Below, piece by piece: positions 1 through 8,660 of a DNA stretch of 64,000 bases; the first letter of the stretch is position 1, and each line of letters starts with the position of its first letter. This DNA comes from an uncultured Eubacteriales bacterium (GTDB taxonomy: Bacteria > Bacillota > Clostridia > Christensenellales > Borkfalkiaceae): positions 1-64,000 of the forward strand of contig CAJLRM010000004.1 of the NCBI GenBank assembly GCA_905209085.1, read 5' to 3'. The translations under genes were made by a program, and so were the position numbers. Under the pieces are notes generated by a model that did not search any database, was not told where the DNA came from, and worked only from the letters and a program-made list of their open reading frames with translations.

Positions 1-53
1 ACTTCTTAATTTATCCGTTTCAGGGTTTCCCTGTTGCGGATTTTTTTTGTGTT

Positions 54-235
54 GTGGAATCGTTATAGGCTCCGCCTAAAAAACTCGCCATGCAGGTGAT
101 ATCTATTCGTCCGATTGTGGAATCGTTACAAGCTATTCCACCCAAAAGCTACGCCATACGAGTGATAGTCCGATTGTAGAATCGTTACGGGCTATTCTAC
201 CCCAAAACCTCGTCATACGGTCTGCCGCGTATGAG
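54..235. repeat. Three tandem imperfect ~60-bp repeats with hairpins
   Basis: Units start near 54, 117 and 176, each with GTGGAATCGTTA or a close variant. Units 2 and 3 contain an inverted repeat around an 11-nt loop: GTGGAAT/ATTCCAC in unit 2 and GTAGAAT/ATTCTAC in unit 3. The two arms differ by a paired G-A and C-T change, so pairing is kept. Unit 3 is followed by CATACG/CGTATG. No coding frame explains the spacing. Function unknown; the repeat may extend left of the window. Confidence 0.7.
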
Positions 236-530
236 AGCTTCCTTCTCCCTACCAGGACTTCAAGCGGTTTTGTATTTTTTAATAACACCTACGTACATAC
301 CTGACCCTATCATTGTGTTTTAAAGCCGCACTTCCTTTCCTTCTTCTCACGACTGCCTACTTTTATGAGGTATTCTGTCTTGTCGCCGTCCTTTCTTTCT
401 ACTTCCTCTTCCTTGTTGATTCAAAGCGTCCTTCCCAAAACTCTTCAAGGACCATAGTTTTTCTTATTATAATAACGATCCTCTTTTTACGGCGCTTACA
501 AATAAAATTTTTTAATATGTTGAAAAAAGC
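236..530. other. AT-rich intergenic stretch without a supported gene
   Basis: An 83-codon hydrophobic frame crosses this stretch (313-564), but it has no ribosome binding site and runs through the promoter at 531-560, so I do not call it. Nothing else is evident. Confidence 0.5.
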
Positions 531-560
531 TTGTCTTTTGATGGAAAAATATGTTAAAAT
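531..560 (+). promoter_or_regulatory. Promoter of the surface-protein gene
   Basis: TTGTCT at 531-536 and TAAAAT at 555-560, 18 bp apart, about 90 bp before the start codon at 651. Confidence 0.45.
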
Positions 561-650
561 ATAATTACTAAAACGGTCAATGTTTTTAAAATAATATTAT
601 ATATTTTTCAAAAATATATAATATTGAAAAATGTAGGAGGCGTGGGGAAA

Positions 651-2459
651 ATGCAAATGACAAAACAAACTAAAAATGTACGCAGGAAGCCTTTTTTAAT
701 CTGTATACTCTTGGGAATTTTTATTTTTAGCGCGCTGCTGGGGGGAATACTTTTTTCTATTCCCGAGAAAAAGGCGGAGAACGATTTATGCGATGTATAT
801 ATCAATGACGTTGACTTTTGTTCTTGGGATACGAAAAACATGGCGTTTTGTTCGTATAATAAAGGATTGAAAAATAAAAGTTTGCGCAATGAAATATCGA
901 CTACGGGAGAATCGACAACAGAAGAATATGCGGGATTTGTCATGCAATATGGCGCAAGCGTGCGATTAAATAAAGTGACGGGGCTTCGTTTTAAGGCGGA
1001 TATACCGAATGCCTTAGCGGAAAAGGTGGCTTTGTTCGACGAGAAAAGCTTTGGTTTCGTGATCGCACCTGCTTATTATTTTGAGAAAGCAATGGAGATA
1101 GACGATCAGACGGACTCTAACCGCGATTATGTGAACGATTTGGCGCATTTGACAGAAGTTTACGGGGCAAAGCCTGCTTTACAATTGGTTTGCGAACCAG
1201 TAGAAGAAAACGGTAAGTTGATCATTCAGGCTTCGGTCGCTAATATTTTATATAATAATACCAATCTGACATATACCGCTGCCGCTTATGTAAAAACGGA
1301 AAGCAACAGCGGGGAAATATCTTACACCTATGCGGCGTATCCTCAAACGGACTGTTTGGGAATTGCGCGTTCGGTTTCCTATGTCGCAACGGCGGCGCTC
1401 AACGATGAAAGCGCTAATTATTCCGAGGAAAATCGAGCGGTGTTGCGGGAGTTTGTAATACACGGTATAGATTTGGCGGCCACTTTTACAGAGGAGGAGT
1501 CGCCGTTGTATACGGAGCGAAATATAGAATTAACCTTGGAAACGCCTTTGTCGAGTTTGGCGGTCGGTGAATCTTTGACTTTATCGCCTTTGATAACGGT
1601 TGCATACCCGCAAGCGGAACAAACGGGGAAAAGAAAAATTCTTTTTCCGTTGTATTGGCGCAGTTCTGCCCCCGAAATTATTTCCGTTACCCCTTCCGGT
1701 ACCGTGAGTGCGCACGGAGAAGGCTCCGCGGATATTTACGCTTACATCGGGGAAACAAAGGAATGCTGGACTCTTTGTTGCGAGGACGTTGCCGTTTATG
1801 ACTGCAATGTAATAAATGAAAGCGGCTATGATTTATTAACAATTGCTATGGATTCACAAAAGATAAGAGAGGGGGACAATTTTACGGCGACTCTTTCCGT
1901 GAAGGAGTATGCGAGTTACGGAGAACTTTCTTTCTGGATTGACGGAACTTTATATACGACAGAAAACGGTGTGGCGAATTTTTCGCAAACGATCTCGGCA
2001 GATACGGTCTTTAAAATAGAAAATTTATCTTCTTCCTTAAACTATTTTACATTTAAAACGAGCACATCCGTTTCTCTTGGAACCACTAAAATTCTGCGTA
2101 AAGAGTTGCCGGTAAAAATAATTTTACCCGTGCTTTCAAAAGAGAAAAAAACATTAACGACAATCGCAACGGATGCTTTTACAGGCAGTAAAGAGGCGGA
2201 TAGATGTACTAACTTGATAGAGTTAACGATTTCGGAAAATTATACTACTTTGCCTTCGGACGCATTTCAATATTGTTCGGGATTGGAAATAATTTGCTTA
2301 AAGAATACTAAATTGAAGGATAAATCGTTGCTTGGACCAAATTGGTCGGGGTGCGATGCTTTGAAAAAAATATATATTCCTATCGGAACTTTAGAGGGGT
2401 ATTCAAAGAATAACTTTTGGAAAATAAAGGCTTCTTGCCTGGAAGAAAGAGCGTTCTGA
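651..2459 (+). CDS. Membrane-anchored or secreted protein with Ig-like and leucine-rich-repeat parts
   Basis: The start is ATG 651, 10 nt after AGGAGG (635-640); an upstream TTG (624) lies before that site. A hydrophobic segment at about residues 13-35 after a basic N-terminus acts as signal or anchor. Around residues 290-380 the pattern 'LAVGESLTL...SSAPEIISV...GTVSAHGEGSADI' is typical of bacterial Ig-like group 2 domains. The last ~100 residues resemble BspA-type leucine-rich repeats ('LTTIATDAFTGS', 'LPSDAFQYCSGLEII'). This fits a cell-surface or adhesive protein. The part before the Ig-like domain is not recognised, and ligand and pathway are unknown. Confidence 0.7.
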   Translation: MQMTKQTKNVRRKPFLICILLGIFIFSALLGGILFSIPEKKAENDLCDVYINDVDFCSWDTKNMAFCSYNKGLKNKSLRNEISTTGESTTEEYAGFVMQYGASVRLNKVTGLRFKADIPNALAEKVALFDEKSFGFVIAPAYYFEKAMEIDDQTDSNRDYVNDLAHLTEVYGAKPALQLVCEPVEENGKLIIQASVANILYNNTNLTYTAAAYVKTESNSGEISYTYAAYPQTDCLGIARSVSYVATAALNDESANYSEENRAVLREFVIHGIDLAATFTEEESPLYTERNIELTLETPLSSLAVGESLTLSPLITVAYPQAEQTGKRKILFPLYWRSSAPEIISVTPSGTVSAHGEGSADIYAYIGETKECWTLCCEDVAVYDCNVINESGYDLLTIAMDSQKIREGDNFTATLSVKEYASYGELSFWIDGTLYTTENGVANFSQTISADTVFKIENLSSSLNYFTFKTSTSVSLGTTKILRKELPVKIILPVLSKEKKTLTTIATDAFTGSKEADRCTNLIELTISENYTTLPSDAFQYCSGLEIICLKNTKLKDKSLLGPNWSGCDALKKIYIPIGTLEGYSKNNFWKIKASCLEERAF

Positions 2460-2787
2460 GCGAAAAGAACAGAAATAAATACCTGAATAGATATGGGGAA
2501 TGTAAATAAGCGCGATTGAAGAATCAAAGGGAAAAAGCGCTGAGGTATGTTAAAAATTTTCTCGGCGCTTATGAGCGGAGAAAGGAGAATCCCCAAAACA
2601 ATTTTTGAAATAGTTAAAAACTATTTGAAACAGAATAATGCCGAGGGCAGGGCTGCGGTGAATTAAAAAATCTCGTTTTTAAAGAAAAAAAGATGAAAAT
2701 AATAAGCTCTCTTTTTCCGTAACAAAAGAGAGAGGACGGCGGGGAAAAATCATGGTATACTCATAAGCGAAAAGACGAGGTACAGAC
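2460..2787. other. Gene-free spacer
   Basis: No supported gene in about 330 bp. A small hairpin (AAATAGT/ACTATTT, near 2608-2626) and a TATACT box at 2756-2761, likely the -10 of the next gene but without a clear -35, are the only signals seen. Confidence 0.45.
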
Positions 2788-3627
2788 ATGGATTGGCTGA
2801 AAGGCTTAAACGAAGCGATGAAATATATCGAAGAGAATTTGGAAGGTGCAATAGACCTCGATACGGCGGCAAAACGAGCTTATTGTTCGTCGTTTTGGTT
2901 TCAGAGGATGTTCTCCTATTTAACCGACCTTCCTCTTTCCGAGTATATCCGCAGGCGCCGTATGACAAAAGCCGCGCTGGATATCCGCAGCGGTGAAAAA
3001 GTCATCGACGTGGCGTTAAAGTATGGCTACAATTCTCCGACGGCGTTCAATCGCGCGTTCCGCAGCGTCCACGGAATCGCGCCGAGCGAAGCGAAAAGAG
3101 AAGGCGTATCGCTGATCGCCTGTCCCCCGCTCGTCTTTTCGATTACGGTCAAAGGAGAAGAAGCAATGAATTACAGAATCGAACATCATTCCGCATTCAG
3201 AATTTTAGGACAAAAAACTCATTTTACAAACGGAATAGAAGAGTCTTTTCAAAAAGTACCTTCTATCTGGAAGGAAGAGAAGGAAAAAGGAATTATTCCC
3301 CGCCTTTGCGAATTAATGGACGGAGTGCCCGATGGGATATTAGGCGTTTGTACGTCTGCGCCCGAAAAGGAATTTGACTACTATATCGCCGTCGCAAGTA
3401 CAAAGCCCTGCCCTCATGGATTATCCGACCTCCTCGTTCCCGAATCGGATTGGGCGATATTCGAATGTACGGGTCCTATACCGCAGGCGATCCAGAATAT
3501 GCAGAAACGGATTGTGAGCGAATGGTTGCCGACATCGGGATATCAATATGCCGAATGTCCGGATTTGGAAAGATATTTTGCGGAAGAAGATCACGCGGAA
3601 ATATGGATTCCTGTCGTCAGAAAATAA
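2788..3627 (+). CDS. AraC-family regulator with GyrI-like effector domain
   Basis: A 279-residue protein. Residues ~8-105 form an AraC/XylS two-helix DNA-binding domain ('LDTAAKRAYCSSFWFQRMF', 'VIDVALKYGYNSPTAFNRAF', 'HGIAPSEAK'). Residues ~125-279 match the GyrI-like/AraC effector-binding fold ('YRIEHHSAFRILGQK', 'GILGVCTSAPEKEFDYYIAV', 'ECPDLERYFAEEDHAEIWIPV'). This architecture is usual in Clostridia and typically senses small amphipathic or xenobiotic molecules, by analogy with BmrR and Rob. No target gene lies next to it and it has its own terminator, so the regulon cannot be inferred. Confidence 0.85.
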   Translation: MDWLKGLNEAMKYIEENLEGAIDLDTAAKRAYCSSFWFQRMFSYLTDLPLSEYIRRRRMTKAALDIRSGEKVIDVALKYGYNSPTAFNRAFRSVHGIAPSEAKREGVSLIACPPLVFSITVKGEEAMNYRIEHHSAFRILGQKTHFTNGIEESFQKVPSIWKEEKEKGIIPRLCELMDGVPDGILGVCTSAPEKEFDYYIAVASTKPCPHGLSDLLVPESDWAIFECTGPIPQAIQNMQKRIVSEWLPTSGYQYAECPDLERYFAEEDHAEIWIPVVRK

Positions 3628-3675
3628 CATCAAAATTAAATAGCAAACGGATAAAAAGGACGCATAGATCCGTTA

Positions 3676-3713
3676 AAAAAGCCGATTCGCCTATAAGACG
3701 AGCCGGTTTTTGT
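3676..3713 (+). terminator. Intrinsic terminator after the AraC gene
   Basis: AAAGCCGATTCG pairs imperfectly with CGAGCCGGTTTT across a short loop and is followed by a T-run. Confidence 0.5.
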
Positions 3714-4375
3714 CTATTTTCAAGAGAGAAAGCGGAAATCCCACGCCATAGATAATAGAATAAAAGGATGCAAAAGAAATGTCAGAGGGCGGGACACGTT
3801 ATAGGAACAGTGAAAAAATTTCCCCTCCTCTTGTGGCTTTGCGAAAAGATCGGCAAGGGACGCAAAGACAGAAGGCGGAGCAATTGCATATTTCCGACAA
3901 AGGTATACAAAGAGGAGCGCAGAAAAACGCTCCTCGATATAGCCTTCGCGTCCGAGATTTATGCCCTTTATAAGATGACCGCCCATGAATTCCTGCATGA
4001 GAAATTGGAATCCGACGGCAAAGCGGAAAAAAGTAAAACAGCTTTTCTCACAAGACGGTCGAACTCATTTCTACGCAGAAAGAACTTTTTAAACAAAGCC
4101 GTATAAAAGATAGTACGAAACGCGGCAAAGCGTAAATATAGCGTTTATTCTCCTTTCAATAGATTGATTTTCGTCTGCATGATCTCGGCGCGCCGCCTGT
4201 AACGACCTTTCTCAGCGTTTGCGCGCTCGGCTTTCAATGTTTCTTTATCTGCCGCCGGAAAAAAGTATTGAGGGAATCGCCTTTCCCCGAAGGAATAAAA
4301 ATAAGACGAAATATCTTTTTTACTTCTAAAAAATTGCGGTATTAAAAAATTTTTCTGTATTTTCACCTAAAACGA
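3714..4375. other. Intergenic stretch without a convincing gene
   Basis: Overlapping 60-112-codon frames exist on both strands (3720-4106, 4145-4366). None has recognisable motifs and only the minus frame ending at 4145 has a weak AGGTGA before its ATG. The stretch could be decayed coding DNA. Confidence 0.4.
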
Positions 4376-4405
4376 TTGACATTTTCTTGTCGGATACAGT
4401 AAAAT
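4376..4405 (+). promoter_or_regulatory. Promoter of the leader peptide/CNNM transcript
   Basis: TTGACA at 4376-4381 and TAAAAT at 4400-4405, 18 bp apart, followed by an AAAGGAG site and a short frame. Confidence 0.7.
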
Positions 4406-4435
4406 AGTAATAAGTATTTCAAAAGGAGATTGAAC

Positions 4436-4510
4436 GTGGACGCAGACGGCAGTAGTAGGCCATATTCGCTTTTTACTTCTGTTTTAATTTCGAATAGATA
4501 CCCGATTTGA
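4436..4510 (+). CDS. Possible 24-residue leader peptide
   Basis: GTG 4436 lies about 7 nt after AAAGGAG. The frame encodes 24 residues (begins VDADGSSRPYSLF, ends SNRYPI) and its TGA stop (4508-4510) directly touches the 5' arm of an intrinsic terminator at 4511. A short translated frame abutting a terminator upstream of a membrane-protein gene is the layout of translation-dependent attenuation. I do not recognise the peptide, and which amino acid or ion would be sensed is unknown. It could also be a chance frame inside an RNA-only attenuator. Confidence 0.5.
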   Translation: MDADGSSRPYSLFTSVLISNRYPI

Positions 4511-4549
4511 GCATAACTTGTACGTTTTACGTACGAGTTATGCCTTTTT
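4511..4549 (+). terminator. Intrinsic terminator/attenuator before the CNNM gene
   Basis: A 14-bp stem (GCATAACTTGTACG with CGTACGAGTTATGC, one G-U pair) with a five-base loop and CTTTTTG after it. It lies between the promoter at 4376 and the gene at 4598, so some transcripts must read through. Confidence 0.85.
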
Positions 4550-4597
4550 GTATTTTCAAATTAAAATTTCAGGAAACTTATTCGGAGTTAAATAGTT

Positions 4598-5926
4598 ATG
4601 ATTGGAGCAATTATTCTACAAGTAGTACTTATATTTCTCAATGCGGTATTTGCCAGCGCCGAGATCGCGGTCATTTCCGCCAATGAAACAAAAATGCAAA
4701 AAATGGCGGAAAAGGGCGACAAACGCGCGTCGCGCTTGGTAAAACTCACCTCTCAGCCCGCAAAATTTTTATCCACCATACAGGTGGCGATCACATTGGC
4801 AGGCTTTTTGGGCAGCGCCTTTGCCGCCGACAATTTCGCCAAGCCTTTGGTGAAAATTTTGATGAATGCGGGAATAAGCATTCCCGAGAGCGTCGTCAAT
4901 TCCGTCTGCGTTGTTCTCATCACGTTGATATTGGCATATTTCAATATCGTTTTCGGCGAGCTTATCCCCAAACGGATCGCCATGAAAAAAGCGGAGAAAA
5001 TGGCGCTCGGATTGTCGGGGATTTTGAGATTCGTTTCGGTGCTCTTTGCACCCATCGTCTGGCTGCTTACCGTTTCCACAAACGGCATTCTGCGCCTCTG
5101 CGGCATCAATCCCAACGAGGAAGAGGAAGAAGTCACGGGCGAAGAAATCATGATGATGGCGGAAGCGGGCAGTGAAAAGGGCTCGATAGACACCGAAGAG
5201 AACGAATTGATTAAAAATATATTCGAATTTAAGGAATTGACGGTCGGAGAAGTCTGTACGCACCGAAAAGATACGGATATTTTGTTCATGCCTAAGACGG
5301 ATTCGGATTGGAAAAGGTTGATTCACGCGACCCGCCATACTTATTATCCCGTGTGCGGCAAGGACATAGACGACGTACAGGGCGTGCTTTGCACCAAGGA
5401 TTATTTCCGTCTGGAAGATAAATCGCGTGAAAACGTGATGAAAAAGGCGGTGACGCCCGCCGTGTTCGTCGCGGAAAATACACCCGCCAATACGCTTTTT
5501 TATAAGATGAAGATGACGCGGGAGTACTTTGCCGTGGTCGTGGACGAATACGGCGGAATGAGCGGTATCGTCACTCTGCACGATCTCCTCGAACAACTGG
5601 TGGGGGAACTGACGGAAAAGGACGACAAAGCCGAATATGAAATCAAGCGGCTCGGCGACGGGGAATGGGAAATCACGGGACTTGCGCCCATCGATAAAGT
5701 GGAAGAAATGCTCGGCGTCAAGCTCCCGGAAGAAGAAAGCGGGGAATTTGAAACGTTCGGCGGCTACGTATGCGGCATGATGGGGACGTTGCCCGAGGAC
5801 GGCTCGACGTTTGAATTGAGTACGGAACAAATGAATATCCGCGTGCTCTCGGTCGCGGAACGTTGTATCAAAAAAGTTATCGTCACGCTCTTAACCCCCA
5901 AGACCCTCGAAGCGGCTGGCGAATAA
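4598..5926 (+). CDS. CNNM/CorC-family membrane protein (HlyC/CorC transporter family)
   Basis: A 442-residue protein with the order of this family: CNNM/DUF21 membrane domain with about four hydrophobic segments (residues 1-~185), an acidic linker (NPNEEEEEVTGEE), paired CBS domains (~205-330, including 'VVVDEYGGMSGIVTLHDLLEQLVGEL') and a C-terminal CorC_HlyC domain (~345-435). Relatives are linked to magnesium or cobalt efflux and are often misnamed hemolysins. The promoter-leader-terminator upstream suggests regulation by attenuation. Length is normal, and an intrinsic terminator follows. Confidence 0.9.
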   Translation: MIGAIILQVVLIFLNAVFASAEIAVISANETKMQKMAEKGDKRASRLVKLTSQPAKFLSTIQVAITLAGFLGSAFAADNFAKPLVKILMNAGISIPESVVNSVCVVLITLILAYFNIVFGELIPKRIAMKKAEKMALGLSGILRFVSVLFAPIVWLLTVSTNGILRLCGINPNEEEEEVTGEEIMMMAEAGSEKGSIDTEENELIKNIFEFKELTVGEVCTHRKDTDILFMPKTDSDWKRLIHATRHTYYPVCGKDIDDVQGVLCTKDYFRLEDKSRENVMKKAVTPAVFVAENTPANTLFYKMKMTREYFAVVVDEYGGMSGIVTLHDLLEQLVGELTEKDDKAEYEIKRLGDGEWEITGLAPIDKVEEMLGVKLPEEESGEFETFGGYVCGMMGTLPEDGSTFELSTEQMNIRVLSVAERCIKKVIVTLLTPKTLEAAGE

Positions 5927-5966
5927 TCATAAAAGACATTGTAAAGACATTGTTTCTTTAAAAGCA

Positions 5967-5998
5967 AAAAAGCTGAACGATTGGCGTTCGGCTTTTTT
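5967..5998 (+). terminator. Intrinsic terminator
   Basis: AAAGCTGAACG, short loop, CGTTCGGCTTTTTT just after the CNNM gene. Confidence 0.85.
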
Positions 5999-6086
5999 CA
6001 TAAATCGAAATAAGAAGAGCCGCCTTTTGCATTGCGGGAGAAAGGTGAATATTTGATAGGTAAGGGATAAGAAAAAGTTTTTTGAA

Positions 6087-6497
6087 TTACTCTTCCAGAT
6101 AGGGGAGCATCATATTCATCGTGTCAAAGACGCGGATATTGCACCCGAAATACTCGTACTCGGGCGGTCCTCCCGTAATTTCCGAGATTCTTCCGTCCAG
6201 GCAAAAGTCCTGCCCGAAAACGAGCACCAATTTTTTTGCCAAAGTTTCTTCCAGATAGCCGAGAATGCGATTGAGTTCGATGCTGTATACATAGACGTTA
6301 AACGGAAATTCGTCCAGCGCAATATGGACCAATTGTAACTCATCCCCGCTCCGACTCTGCGCAAGGGCGCCCTGACGCTCCCGTTTTCCCACTCCGTGTG
6401 CCTTGCAGCAGACGGGAAATTCCAGACCGTATTTTTTGCATTTGGAACGGCGGATCCACTTTTTAAAGAAACTTTGTATGCTTGTCCGTATGTTCAT
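6087..6497 (-). CDS. Small HIRAN-like protein
   Basis: A 136-residue protein. After a basic N-terminus, the region from about residue 32 resembles a HIRAN fold: 'VGKRERQGALAQSRSGDELQLVHIALDEFPFNVYVYS', then 'ILGYLEETLAKKL'. Such domains occur alone or fused to nucleases and helicases and are thought to bind DNA ends or modified DNA. The gene stands alone between convergent and divergent neighbours and its ribosome binding site is weak. Family assignment is from pattern only. Confidence 0.55.
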   Translation of the reverse strand: MNIRTSIQSFFKKWIRRSKCKKYGLEFPVCCKAHGVGKRERQGALAQSRSGDELQLVHIALDEFPFNVYVYSIELNRILGYLEETLAKKLVLVFGQDFCLDGRISEITGGPPEYEYFGCNIRVFDTMNMMLPYLEE

Positions 6498-6589
6498 ATA
6501 TCAAGTTTAACATATTTTATGGAAAAAGTAAATAGTCTGATAGAAAAAAATTATCATTAAATGTCAGAACGGAAACGTTTGATAATCTC

Positions 6590-6618
6590 TTGACTCGAAG
6601 GATAAATCGTGATATAAT
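6590..6618 (+). promoter_or_regulatory. Promoter of the pyrophosphorylase gene
   Basis: TTGACT at 6590-6595 and TATAAT at 6613-6618, spacing 17 bp. The transcript would have a ~185-nt leader containing a small CTCCCC/GGGGAG hairpin but no clear riboswitch. Confidence 0.8.
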
Positions 6619-6810
6619 AAGTCGGAAAATATAGGAAGGAGATATTTTAAATATCGAGTATTTCGAAAGCGAACAGCTTTGCGCTCCTCCCCAAAGGGGA
6701 GAACGAGCACACGGCGAAAGTGTTTTCCATAGTGAAGAAGACGGCGCGGAGAAAAGACAAACCCCATACATAGGCTGCACAAGCCGAAAAGAAAGGGAGG
6801 AGTACGGCAA

Positions 6811-8040
6811 ATGACTTACGAAAAGACGAAGACATTTTTAAACGAAAAGGGGCAGGAACAGCTTTTGCGTTTCTATGACGAATTGGAGGAAACGGGAAAG
6901 AATCGGTTATTGTCGGAAATAGAGAAGATCGATTGGAGCTTTGAGGAGGTACTCAACAATCCCGAGGATCTGAGCGGCAAAAATCGCCGTATCGAGCCGA
7001 TAGAGGGACTTCGCCTCGAAGAGATAGAACTGCGCAAGGGGGAATTTCGGAAGGCGGGACTGCGCGCGCTTCAAGAGGGCAAGGTTGCCGCCGTACTTTT
7101 GGCGGGCGGACAGGGAACGCGGCTGGGCGTGGACGGTCCCAAAGGCGCTTACGATATCGGCATTACGCATCCGCTGTATATTTTCGAACAGCAGATGAAA
7201 AACCTCTTGGAAGTCGTAAAGGAATGCGGAACGTATATTCCGCTTTATATCATGACCAGCGAAAAGAACGATGCGGAAACAAAATCGTTCTGGAAGGAGC
7301 AAGGCTATTTCGGATATCCCGAAAATGAAGTCCATTTTTTTGTGCAGGACATGGCGCCCGCGGTGGATTTCGACGGCAAAATCTTTCTCGAAGAAAAGGA
7401 CAAACCCGCGCTTTCTCCCAACGGAAACGGCGGTTGGTTTTCTTCCTTGCACCGTGCGGGACTCTGTAAGGATCTGCATAAACGTGGGGTGGAATGGATA
7501 AATATTTATGCCGTCGATAACGTGTTGCAGCGGATTGCGGACCCGGTTTTTGTGGGCGCCACTCTCCTCGCAGGCGTAAATTGCGGCGCAAAAGTCGTCT
7601 GTAAAGCTTGTCCCGAGGAACGGGTGGGGGTGCTTTGCAAAGAGGACGGGCAACCCGCTATCATCGAATATTACGAGCTGACAAAGGAAATGGCAGACAG
7701 CCGGGAAGCAGACGGCAGCCTCTCCTATCTTTACGGCGTCATTTTAAACTATCTTTTTTCACTGAAAAAGTTGGAGGAGATTGCCGGTAGCCGCATACCT
7801 GTCCATATTGTAAAAAAGAAAATCGAATATGTGGACGACGACGGCAAGCTCGTAAAGCCCGAAAGGGAAAACGGAAGGAAATTCGAAACGCTGGCGGTGG
7901 ATCTCATCAAACCCATGGGGAGCGTGCTGCCGTTTGAGGTGGACAGGGAGAAGGAATTTGCGCCCATCAAAAATAAGACAGGCGTAGACAGCGTGGATAC
8001 GGCGAGAGAACTGCTCAGAAAAAACGGCGTGATTTTATAA
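6811..8040 (+). CDS. UDPGP-family UTP-sugar-1-phosphate uridylyltransferase
   Basis: A 409-residue protein with the nucleotide-binding loop 'AAVLLAGGQGTRLGVDGPKG' near residues 92-111, typical of UDP-N-acetylglucosamine/UDP-glucose pyrophosphorylases of the eukaryotic-like UDPGP family. It also shows 'LYIMTSEKNDAET', 'LSPNGNGGWFSSL' (substrate loop) and 'GVEWINIYAVDNVL'. It should make UDP-GlcNAc, UDP-GalNAc or UDP-glucose from UTP and the sugar phosphate; which one is not decided by sequence. A GGGAGGAG site lies 8 nt before ATG. It is 16 nt upstream of the next small gene, so probably co-transcribed with it. Confidence 0.88.
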   Translation: MTYEKTKTFLNEKGQEQLLRFYDELEETGKNRLLSEIEKIDWSFEEVLNNPEDLSGKNRRIEPIEGLRLEEIELRKGEFRKAGLRALQEGKVAAVLLAGGQGTRLGVDGPKGAYDIGITHPLYIFEQQMKNLLEVVKECGTYIPLYIMTSEKNDAETKSFWKEQGYFGYPENEVHFFVQDMAPAVDFDGKIFLEEKDKPALSPNGNGGWFSSLHRAGLCKDLHKRGVEWINIYAVDNVLQRIADPVFVGATLLAGVNCGAKVVCKACPEERVGVLCKEDGQPAIIEYYELTKEMADSREADGSLSYLYGVILNYLFSLKKLEEIAGSRIPVHIVKKKIEYVDDDGKLVKPERENGRKFETLAVDLIKPMGSVLPFEVDREKEFAPIKNKTGVDSVDTARELLRKNGVIL

Positions 8041-8056
8041 AGGAGATTACCTGGCG

Positions 8057-8410
8057 ATGGCAACCGATTTGGTCGGAAACGAAAAACTGCAAAGATTTAT
8101 ACAATTATTAAGCGATTTAAACCATGAAACGGCGGAAGTCTTTTCCACGGGCAAAACAGATATTTTTCATAAAATGAACGATACCATTTTAGAGATGTAT
8201 TCTATTCAGCACACGGGAGAAGAGGAGGCGTATACGGCGATAGAAGAGGATTGCCAGATCATCTATCAGAACTTCAACGCCATCATCGCCATGCTCAAAA
8301 GCAACGAGAGTATTTTTATCGACAACGCCACCAATACTGCGGTGAAAAAATTTCTGCAAAATATTTTCGACGCCGACATCAACATTCTCACCGCCTACGG
8401 TTTGGTGTAA
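8057..8410 (+). CDS. Conserved-looking small helical protein, unknown
   Basis: A 117-residue protein with no signal peptide or membrane segment and a mostly helical, amphipathic composition. AAGGAG lies 10-15 nt before ATG. It follows the pyrophosphorylase gene by 16 nt and is followed by a strong terminator, so the two form an operon. I do not recognise a domain. Confidence 0.65.
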   Translation: MATDLVGNEKLQRFIQLLSDLNHETAEVFSTGKTDIFHKMNDTILEMYSIQHTGEEEAYTAIEEDCQIIYQNFNAIIAMLKSNESIFIDNATNTAVKKFLQNIFDADINILTAYGLV

Positions 8411-8440
8411 AATCATCGAAAGAATATGCCTCAAAAGGCG

Positions 8441-8478
8441 AAAAGGCTTCCGTTTAAGCGACGGAGGCCTTTGTTTTT
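8441..8478 (+). terminator. Intrinsic terminator
   Basis: AAAGGCTTCCGT pairs with ACGGAGGCCTTT, followed by GTTTTT. Confidence 0.85.
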
Positions 8479-8513
8479 GGTAAAAATTTAACATAGTTTT
8501 CGCTTTTCCCAAG

Positions 8514-8542
8514 TTGCTTTTTAGGCGCGTTTATGATATAAT
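8514..8542 (+). promoter_or_regulatory. Promoter of the activase operon
   Basis: TTGCTT at 8514-8519 and TATAAT at 8537-8542, spacing 17 bp. Confidence 0.75.
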
Positions 8543-8660
8543 AGATTCATATCTTATAACGGATATTTTTCATTGAATATTTTGACAAAAGACGGGGGCA
8601 ACTGCAAGCGTCTTTTGTATCTCTGCCAGGGAATGAATTTTTACGAGAAAGAGGTTGTCG

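Noticed and set aside
313..564. 83-codon hydrophobic frame
   Set aside because: No ribosome binding site, and it covers the promoter of the next gene.
3720..4106. Overlapping frames on both strands before the CNNM gene
   Set aside because: Odd composition, no start signals, no motifs; could be decayed DNA but not a supported gene.
4145..4366. Minus-strand 73-codon frame with a weak AGGTGA site
   Set aside because: No recognisable domain, and its start lies at the promoter of the leader-peptide transcript.
4405..4510. M-box or Mn (yybP-ykoY) riboswitch before the CNNM gene
   Set aside because: The leader is too short and lacks the conserved cores of both; a short translated frame fits better.
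6640..6812. Open frame through the leader of the pyrophosphorylase mRNA that ends in TGA overlapping its ATG
   Set aside because: No ATG, GTG or TTG after the AAGGAG site; only rare ATT or ATC starts would fit.
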